Below, piece by piece: positions 14,924 through 20,272 of a DNA stretch of 20,272 nt. This DNA is from a virus, in IMG/VR virus record IMGVR_UViG_3300031857_001743, positions 1 to 20,272 of that record. The stretch is one strand, 5' to 3'. How positions within the stretch are numbered: the first letter of the stretch is position 1; each line of letters opens with the position of its first letter. The notes under the pieces were generated by a model. The model saw nothing but the letters and a program-made list of their open reading frames with translations, had not been told where the DNA came from and searched no databases. Both the position numbers and the translations under genes were made by a program.

Positions 14924-15158
14924 GAATCTTCCACTTCTTCTCTCTAATCACAGTTTCCGAGGCCAAGCCTTCTAGGTGTCCTGTAAGTAGTTCAATAGTT
15001 TTAATGTGCCTGTAAGCGTCTTCACGCTTATCACATTCTTCTGCACTTGTGTTAATTATTACACTAATCTGCTCTTTTTTCAAATTATCTATGACTTCTT
15101 TGAAAAAGTCATCATTTAATAGGTTTTTAGCCCATTGCGCTACTAGGTGCTTGTCCAT
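14919..15158 (-). CDS. Small conserved-type protein upstream of scaffold, unknown function
   Basis: 79 aa, overlapping the end of the preceding large gene by 32 bp in another frame. Helical and charged: LNDDFFKEVIDNLKKEQISV, then ECDKREDAYRHIKTIELLTG, then HLEGL near the C-terminus. From memory, small proteins with the same pattern (a DFF..V start, an RE.AY..I..L middle and an L..HL..L end) are common next to portal and scaffold genes in podoviruses, where they remain uncharacterised. No membrane segment or cysteine motif. No strong Shine-Dalgarno before ATG 15158 (only GGAA 13 bp upstream), so translation may depend on the upstream gene. Its TAG stop is buried in a perfect hairpin. Confidence 0.78.
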   Translation of the reverse strand: MDKHLVAQWAKNLLNDDFFKEVIDNLKKEQISVIINTSAEECDKREDAYRHIKTIELLTGHLEGLASETVIREKKWKIL

Positions 15159-17085
15159 ACTGATTTTGTATTCCAGAAATAATGTCGTTAATACTCAAGC
15201 TAGATTTAGCAGGGTAACCTTGTTTGCTACCCAAGATGCCCATCAAATCGTTGTAACTCAAGCTAGATGGCTGTGAATACTGGATAGGCTCTGGTACTTG
15301 ACCATAGTTAGGGTCTAGGAACTTTTCCCATTGAGTACCAATTAGTAGGTTTCTATCGCCAAAGTTAATTGGAGGCAATACAGTAGCAGGTGCAACGCCT
15401 GTCTTTGGAGGAGTAGCCCAATTAGCAGGAACATCAACAATTGGATATTGAACCCCACCAGAAGTACCACCACCGCCAGTAGCAGCGTTAATTCCTGCAA
15501 TAGTAGTTCCAATTCCAAGAATCTTAATAACATCAGATGGAGTTAATGATGTATCTTTAGTGGTTGGGACTGTGCCTGTAGGTGTTGTTATTGTTGGAGG
15601 AGAAGTTGTAGTTGGAGATGTAATAACAGGGATAGTTGCTGAATTATCAGTTTGCGTAGGTCTTGTATCTTTAATTTCAACAGTTTGAGGCGCAACATTG
15701 CCACCAGATATTAAAGAATTAACAGCATTGATTACATCTGGAGATACTTGTTCTGGTGGTCTAGTTGCAGTTGTAACAACAGTTGGAACTTGCGACAGAG
15801 TGTTAATTAAAGCATCAGCAGTAATTGGTGCTTTTGCTGCTTCAACAAGTAAAGTATCAGATGCACCCGTTACTGGTAATGCGCTAGTAATAGAGGCAAT
15901 GTCTGCTGGACTTGCATTTTCTAAAAACTGAGTAATCTGTGCATTAGTTAATCCAGAGCGTTGCATCTCTGTTATAAGTTGAGTTTCAAGCGCATCACTA
16001 AATTGCGCTGGATTCATGTTAGATGCATCAATTGGCGCATTAGCACCAAAATACTGACCTGCTTGCTGACCAAGATATGATAAAAGTGTAGCTTTTGCAA
16101 CATCATTAAAATCTTTACCTTGTGCAGCTTGTAACGCACCAACAGCCAATGGCCCACCAAAAACTCCAGCAACAACATTTGCACCAAGATTTAAAACTGG
16201 ATTTTCAGCAAGTAAATTAAATAAATCGTTAGATGAGCCACCATATTGGGTATAAAAAATAGGTTTACCAGCATCATCAAACTGAACACCATAAGAAGTA
16301 GAGCCTTTTCCAGCAAAAGTTCCTCCCCAAACATTGCCACCTGCTTTGTCATAGTATGAATTTATAGGCTCACCAGTTGCTTTATTAACAAACTGAGTTA
16401 CCGCTTGAGTTCCAGTTTGATTTCCGTTTTCATCATAAGTTGGGACTTCTCTTATAGCTTTACCAAATTGGTTAATGTCAGTAATGCCCTGACCAGCCAA
16501 CATTACAGCCATGTCATAAGCGTTCTTTTCAGCAGAACCAAACCCTTGACCACTCCATTTATCTGTAGTCCCTTGAGCCAAAATCTGTTTAGCTATGTTA
16601 GCTACTGCACCTGTTGTAGGCTTGGTATCAACAGCTTCATTTCGTGCAGCACCAAGAAAACTATTAAGTTCCCCTGCATCAATAGTAGAACCAAAATTCC
16701 AACTATCAATTTCTTCTTGAGATGGTGTTCTGCCTAATGTATCTTGATACAGCTTAACTGTAGGATTGATAGGAGCAGTAATTGGAGTACTTGTAGCTAC
16801 AGTAGTTGGTGTTGTAGCGGTTGTATCTGGTACACCTAAATAATTTTTAACATACTGACTGTACTCGTCATTTGGATTGGTTGTTATGTAATCCGCAACA
16901 GCAGTTTGAAAGTTTCTGTTAAACGCTTCTGGAGTTGAAGCCCCTGTCTTTAACGTGTTAATCCAGTAATCCAAACCTGCTTGGTCAATGTTGGATACTC
17001 CACTACCAATACCTGTGCGACCAATAGAGCCATAGGCATTACGCACTATTTGCTCGTAGTCAGGTGTGTTTACTGTAACTGCCAT
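15127..17085 (-). CDS. Large Pro/Thr-rich protein with DUF4214-like N-terminal units; likely virion protein
   Basis: 652 aa; no confident family over most of its length. Residues 9-67 (YEQIVRNAYGSIGR ... GLDYWINTLKTGASTPEAF) match the DUF4214 pattern, and residues 107-148 (NPTVKLYQDTLGRTPSQEEI) look like a second, poorer copy. Residues ~160-285 form a mixed domain with AYDMAVMLAGQGITDINQFG. Residues ~295-345 are Gly/Ala-rich and hydrophobic (NLGANVVAGVFGGPLAVGAL). Residues ~435-510 are a Pro/Thr/Val low-complexity linker, followed by a hydrophobic stretch (VIKILGIGTTIAGI) and a Gly patch near 536-544. The C-terminus carries two similar short units, SLSYNDLMGILG and SLSINDIISGIQ. AGGGG 6 bp before the ATG supports the start. 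Its place between portal and scaffold suggests a minor head or internal virion protein, but that is inference. It overlaps the next gene by 32 bp. Confidence 0.82.
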   Translation of the reverse strand: MAVTVNTPDYEQIVRNAYGSIGRTGIGSGVSNIDQAGLDYWINTLKTGASTPEAFNRNFQTAVADYITTNPNDEYSQYVKNYLGVPDTTATTPTTVATSTPITAPINPTVKLYQDTLGRTPSQEEIDSWNFGSTIDAGELNSFLGAARNEAVDTKPTTGAVANIAKQILAQGTTDKWSGQGFGSAEKNAYDMAVMLAGQGITDINQFGKAIREVPTYDENGNQTGTQAVTQFVNKATGEPINSYYDKAGGNVWGGTFAGKGSTSYGVQFDDAGKPIFYTQYGGSSNDLFNLLAENPVLNLGANVVAGVFGGPLAVGALQAAQGKDFNDVAKATLLSYLGQQAGQYFGANAPIDASNMNPAQFSDALETQLITEMQRSGLTNAQITQFLENASPADIASITSALPVTGASDTLLVEAAKAPITADALINTLSQVPTVVTTATRPPEQVSPDVINAVNSLISGGNVAPQTVEIKDTRPTQTDNSATIPVITSPTTTSPPTITTPTGTVPTTKDTSLTPSDVIKILGIGTTIAGINAATGGGGTSGGVQYPIVDVPANWATPPKTGVAPATVLPPINFGDRNLLIGTQWEKFLDPNYGQVPEPIQYSQPSSLSYNDLMGILGSKQGYPAKSSLSINDIISGIQNQYGQAPSSAMG

Positions 17086-17087
17086 GC

Positions 17088-19220
17088 TTAACCCCTAATC
17101 TCTACGTTAGATGTAATGCCAGCACCAATCTTCATTGCTTTTAATTGTGCTTCTGCTTCAAACTCTTGTTGCTTCATGGCAAAGTAAGCCTGTTGTTTTT
17201 CACGCTCTAATTGCAACTTAGCAACTTCCTTCTCACGCATTAACTGCATTTCAAGGGCAGCCTTCTGTTGCGCCATCTCTGTATCAATCTGCATCTGTTG
17301 TTGTTTTAACTGAATGTCAGCTTGTGCTTTAGCTTGGTTAGACTGTATCTCAGCCTGTGTCCTAGCCATAATTGCTTGAACTTCTGGAGGCATTTGTTGT
17401 TGTTGTGGAGGAGGATTGCTCAATGCTTGGTCTTGCTCTGGCGTAATCGCTTTGTAGAACTCAGCAGAATCCTTAAACCCTGCAATCTCAACCATGCGCC
17501 CCAATGTGCCACGATATTGAGCAGGGGAAACGTAAGGATTGGCAGGGCCGTACTGAGCAATCAACTGCTCTTGTTTAGCAAGAACCATCGACAACATAGC
17601 CATCTGCTCTTGTCGATTTCCTGCACCCAAACCTACATTGATAGACACATCGTATTGGTTAGCCCATGTTCTAGGGTCAAACTCTACAAACTCACCACGC
17701 ATGCGAACCATTCGTGCTTTGTCTTGGTACTTACAGAGTAAATGCAAGATGCCTTGGAACAAAGACTTAACGCCTGTCTCAGCAAAGATTCGAGCCATCA
17801 GTTCAATCTTACCTGCGCCAGCTTGTTGCATAGAAGCTACCGCAGCAGCAGTCACATTCTGCAAGATAGCAGGGTCTAGCCCTTGTGAAGCATCGCTAAC
17901 ACCAGTACGCTTAGACTGTACTGTATCCAGATACTGAAGCATTGGGAAAGCAGCTTGCGCTACGTTCTGAACAACCAACTGTTGAACAGCACCCTGTGAC
18001 TTAGCCCTGATAACACCACCTGCTGTAGATGTAAGCAAATCGTCAAGGTTTACTTGACCCTCAACAGCAACCACTCGTGCATTGTTTGTCAGATATAAGT
18101 TATCCAACATCTGACGAGTGATAGTGGTCTTAATCAGTTGTAAGTCTGTTGTCCTATCTGCCAACGAGTTACCAAAGAACTTGTGGGGGATAGGGATAGG
18201 ACAGATTGAGTGGAAAGGAACATAGTCAACTTCCTCAACCATTTCCTTACCATCTTCATCTTGAAGAATCTCGTTTGAAGCGTAGAAGACTTGGGTTAGA
18301 GCAGCAATGCCCTTTCCATTCATATCAGTTTTGACATAACACTCAAAGACTTCAATCTCTTGCATTGAGGGGTCATCAGTCTGCGTTTGGTAAGGTTGCT
18401 CACCTGCTGCGTAACGAGCCACACGTTCTGGTGTGTATGCCAAAGCATCACCCATCTGCAAACTTTCTACCTGTTTCTTATTGAAACCCATAGCAACCAA
18501 GTCACTACGAGTCAACATCTGCCTGTGGGCTACGAAAGGTGAGTCAGCAATAGTCCTAGCCTTCTTGCTAATCAAGAACTCCTCTGGGGGTACGTTCTCA
18601 ATCGTTACTTTGCCTGACTTTTTCTTTTGTTGGACAACTACGTTATGAGTAGCACTCATCACAGGCATACCCATAGGGTCAACAACTGGCTGTCCCATTG
18701 GGTCAATAATAGGAAGTTCTGTCGTATCTTGCTCGACAATCTCCATAGTCTCATCACTCATCAGCATTGCTAACTCGTCATCAGACAAGTCAAAGTAACG
18801 CTCTTTAGTAATGTCTTCTTTGTTTTCCCAATAAGCCTTAACAATGCCGTTCTTCTGCATCAAGGCATCTTTAAACCAATCATGCAGAATGGCCACACCA
18901 GCGTTATCACGGCTAAAAACCCAGTTGCAATACTGTGTCGCTTGTTTTGCGGATGCTTCGTCTTTCGGGCCTTGAGGCTCAAAAACTACAATATCATCTG
19001 AGCCTGTAAAGATGCGGATTAAGCTAGGTAGCGCACCATCTATCGCTTCTGCCACTTCTCCAGTAACGATTTGAGACTTACCCTCAACTTCATTACCATA
19101 TGGCTGTCGTAGATAAGCCTCCAGAGCCTGTTTGCGCTGTTCAACAGTTTCGCTTTCAATAAATCCAATTGCATCATCAATCTCTGATTGGATTATCGAC
19201 ATTAACTCGTTCTGTACCAT
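17088..19220 (-). CDS. Portal protein (head-tail connector)
   Basis: 710 aa. Forms the ring at one capsid vertex through which DNA enters and leaves, and is the platform for the terminase and later the adaptor. Recognised by the N-terminal sequence typical of large podovirus portals (residues ~25-75, EQRKQALEAYLRQPYGNEVEG then IVTGEVAEAIDGALPSL), the following QATQYCNWVFSRDN segment, and the block GVSDASQGLDPAILQNVTAAAV. The last ~115 residues are very rich in Gln, Ala, Lys and Glu (PPPQQQQMPPEVQAIMARTQ onward) and should form a long helical barrel or coiled coil, as in P22-like portals. AAAGGA lies 6 bp before ATG 19220, a good ribosome site. TAA is 2 bp before the next gene's ATG, and AGGGG for that gene sits inside the portal's last codons. 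Confidence 0.93.
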   Translation of the reverse strand: MVQNELMSIIQSEIDDAIGFIESETVEQRKQALEAYLRQPYGNEVEGKSQIVTGEVAEAIDGALPSLIRIFTGSDDIVVFEPQGPKDEASAKQATQYCNWVFSRDNAGVAILHDWFKDALMQKNGIVKAYWENKEDITKERYFDLSDDELAMLMSDETMEIVEQDTTELPIIDPMGQPVVDPMGMPVMSATHNVVVQQKKKSGKVTIENVPPEEFLISKKARTIADSPFVAHRQMLTRSDLVAMGFNKKQVESLQMGDALAYTPERVARYAAGEQPYQTQTDDPSMQEIEVFECYVKTDMNGKGIAALTQVFYASNEILQDEDGKEMVEEVDYVPFHSICPIPIPHKFFGNSLADRTTDLQLIKTTITRQMLDNLYLTNNARVVAVEGQVNLDDLLTSTAGGVIRAKSQGAVQQLVVQNVAQAAFPMLQYLDTVQSKRTGVSDASQGLDPAILQNVTAAAVASMQQAGAGKIELMARIFAETGVKSLFQGILHLLCKYQDKARMVRMRGEFVEFDPRTWANQYDVSINVGLGAGNRQEQMAMLSMVLAKQEQLIAQYGPANPYVSPAQYRGTLGRMVEIAGFKDSAEFYKAITPEQDQALSNPPPQQQQMPPEVQAIMARTQAEIQSNQAKAQADIQLKQQQMQIDTEMAQQKAALEMQLMREKEVAKLQLEREKQQAYFAMKQQEFEAEAQLKAMKIGAGITSNVEIRG

Positions 19221-19368
19221 GCTTGTCCTTTGGAGGGCGACCCATTCGGGGTTTATCCAATTGTAACTCTTTTACCATATTTTCAAGCATTTCGAGACGT
19301 TTTTCAAGTTCTTTTACTTTAGGTGATAAATTTACACCCTGCATAGTTACATACATCAGACAATCCAT
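19177..19368 (-). CDS. Small coiled-coil protein with AT-hook-like motif, between terminase and portal
   Basis: 63 aa from the first ATG (19368), or 59 aa from the ATG at 19356, which overlaps the terminase stop as TGATG. I prefer the latter on translational coupling; neither ATG has a clear Shine-Dalgarno sequence. Residues 15-37 form a charged amphipathic helix (KVKELEKRLEMLENMVKEL, a likely coiled coil). They are followed by DKPRMGRPPKDK, which resembles the GRP core of an AT-hook that binds the minor groove of A/T DNA. The 3' end overlaps the portal start by 44 bp in another frame. Function unknown; position beside the packaging genes and the basic GRPPK tail suggest a DNA-binding packaging accessory. 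It seems short for a classical small terminase. Whether it is expressed is inferred from gene packing. Confidence 0.72.
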   Translation of the reverse strand: MDCLMYVTMQGVNLSPKVKELEKRLEMLENMVKELQLDKPRMGRPPKDKHGTERVNVDNPIRD

Positions 19369-20272
19369 TTCGGAGTTTGGTTAATCGGCTTAGACCACGT
19401 TGAATGTCCTTCATCCAATCCAAGGGCTAGGTAACGGAAAGAATCAGAGCCATGACTTGACCAATCGTGTAGTGGTCTTTCATAGAATATCTTACGCTTC
19501 TCATCGTAGTCTCTGCGGTAGTTTCTCAGGCAGTTCAGTCCTGTTTGCACTTTAGGAACATTAAACCAGCACCTTGGCAGCAACCTTCTTACCGCTTGGA
19601 TGCCATCGTCTAGCCCCATTCTGGGTGCAATCTTGACTTCTAGTCCAGCTTCTTCAAGCATTTCTAGTCTGCTCTTACCTGTCCCAAGTTCCCTGACCCT
19701 AACGTCATGGGGCAGAATATGCTCTGCTTTGAGATAGTCGTTGTCCTTAATCCACTTCACATAGTGGTCTAAACCTACTCCGTGATTCTCGTAGTAGTCG
19801 ATTAGGCGCACCTCAGTACCCACTAATTGAGCCACCCAGATAGATGTAGAGTCACCCATTCCCAAGTCCCAAGCAGTAAATGTTCTGCTGATTTCCTCTC
19901 TGGGAATCTCTTGCATATGCTTCTTGTCTTCCAGTTCATTGAGGATAGTTCCGTAGTAAGAACCTTCTACAGCAGCGTCAAAGCTACACTCGAACTCTTG
20001 GCGGTATTTATCCTCACCCATCTCATTTTTAGCAGCCTTCAGTTCTACATCATCTACCACCCCTGTCTCTGAGGCTTTGAACTCTAACAAACCCCATCCA
20101 TCCTCATTTGCAGCCCTGTCTCGCAACTCTTTGAAGTGGTTGTGTCCCTTTGGCGTACCAATGAACAAGCACCAGCCTTTCCTGTCAGCTAGTGCAGGTC
20201 TTACTATGTCTGTCCAAATCTTAGGATTCTGGTCACCAATCTCGTCTAGGATTACTCCATCGAAATACTGGC
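19356..20272 (-). CDS. terL: Terminase large subunit, C-terminal part (5' end cut by window edge)
   Basis: ATP-driven DNA packaging motor and headful/end nuclease that docks on the portal. Reading continues open to the window edge, giving 304 visible residues; the rest of the ATPase domain, with Walker A, lies outside. The visible part starts inside the ATPase: GVILDEIGD (residues 5-13) fits Walker B with its catalytic Glu, and LFIGTPKG (about 34-41) is the ATPase coupling motif. The nuclease (RNase H-like) domain follows: TAWDLGMGDSTSIW carries the first catalytic Asp (about 135), and SSHGSDSFRYLALG near the end is the usual last acidic position. Motif order and spacing fit the gp17-like terminase family. 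A TTG at 20168 could be mistaken for a start, but it lies between Walker B and motif III, so it is internal. The TGA stop shares a TGATG with an ATG of the next small gene. Confidence 0.96.
   Translation of the reverse strand, partial: QYFDGVILDEIGDQNPKIWTDIVRPALADRKGWCLFIGTPKGHNHFKELRDRAANEDGWGLLEFKASETGVVDDVELKAAKNEMGEDKYRQEFECSFDAAVEGSYYGTILNELEDKKHMQEIPREEISRTFTAWDLGMGDSTSIWVAQLVGTEVRLIDYYENHGVGLDHYVKWIKDNDYLKAEHILPHDVRVRELGTGKSRLEMLEEAGLEVKIAPRMGLDDGIQAVRRLLPRCWFNVPKVQTGLNCLRNYRRDYDEKRKIFYERPLHDWSSHGSDSFRYLALGLDEGHSTWSKPINQTPKWIV

Overview
The window is a 20.3 kb stretch of the structural module of a tailed bacteriophage, most likely a short-tailed (podovirus-type) phage. Every gene I can support lies on the minus strand, so transcription runs from the right edge to the left edge. 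Genes are packed end to end with 1 to 47 bp overlaps or very short gaps, and no gene-free stretch exceeds 80 bp. I see no host genes, tRNA, integrase, transposase, CRISPR array or reverse transcriptase. The podovirus assignment rests on an SU10-like (DUF5309) major capsid protein, an adaptor protein and a nozzle/stabilisation-type protein, with no tape measure, tail tube, sheath or baseplate genes. The fibre and small membrane proteins resemble, from memory, those of uncultured aquatic phages of Gram-negative bacteria. The lipoprotein signal supports a Gram-negative host, but the host itself is inferred.

Right part (20272 to 12967, packaging and head): C-terminal part of the large terminase (cut by the window edge); a 59-63 aa coiled-coil protein with an AT-hook-like tail, coupled to terminase by a TGATG stop/start; the portal protein with a Gln-rich coiled-coil tail; a 652 aa Pro/Thr-rich protein with DUF4214-like N-terminal units, not usual at this place; a 79 aa small protein; two small perfect hairpins; the scaffolding protein; and the major capsid protein, followed at once by a rho-independent terminator.

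Middle part (12888 to 5961, neck, tail and ejection): a 104 aa unknown, the adaptor, the nozzle-type protein, a 257 aa protein that looks like a C1q/TNF-type jelly roll inserted into a second domain, then a 70 bp spacer with a good sigma70-like promoter and an inverted repeat, then three proteins that look like internal virion (DNA ejection) proteins.

Left part (5952 to 1, host recognition and lysis): a 775 aa tail fibre, a 656 aa protein made of about six repeats of ~100 residues, a tail assembly chaperone, then a chain of very small membrane genes joined almost entirely by ATGA overlaps (XhlA/holin-like, 30 aa, 40 aa, 165 aa, 51 aa and a lipoprotein running off the edge). Two complete members of this chain (30 and 51 aa) and the lipoprotein fragment are short and easily missed by annotation. 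Likely order of use: packaging motor and head assembly, tail assembly, adsorption and genome ejection, then host lysis. The small terminase, endolysin, replication and polymerase genes are not in view and presumably lie outside.
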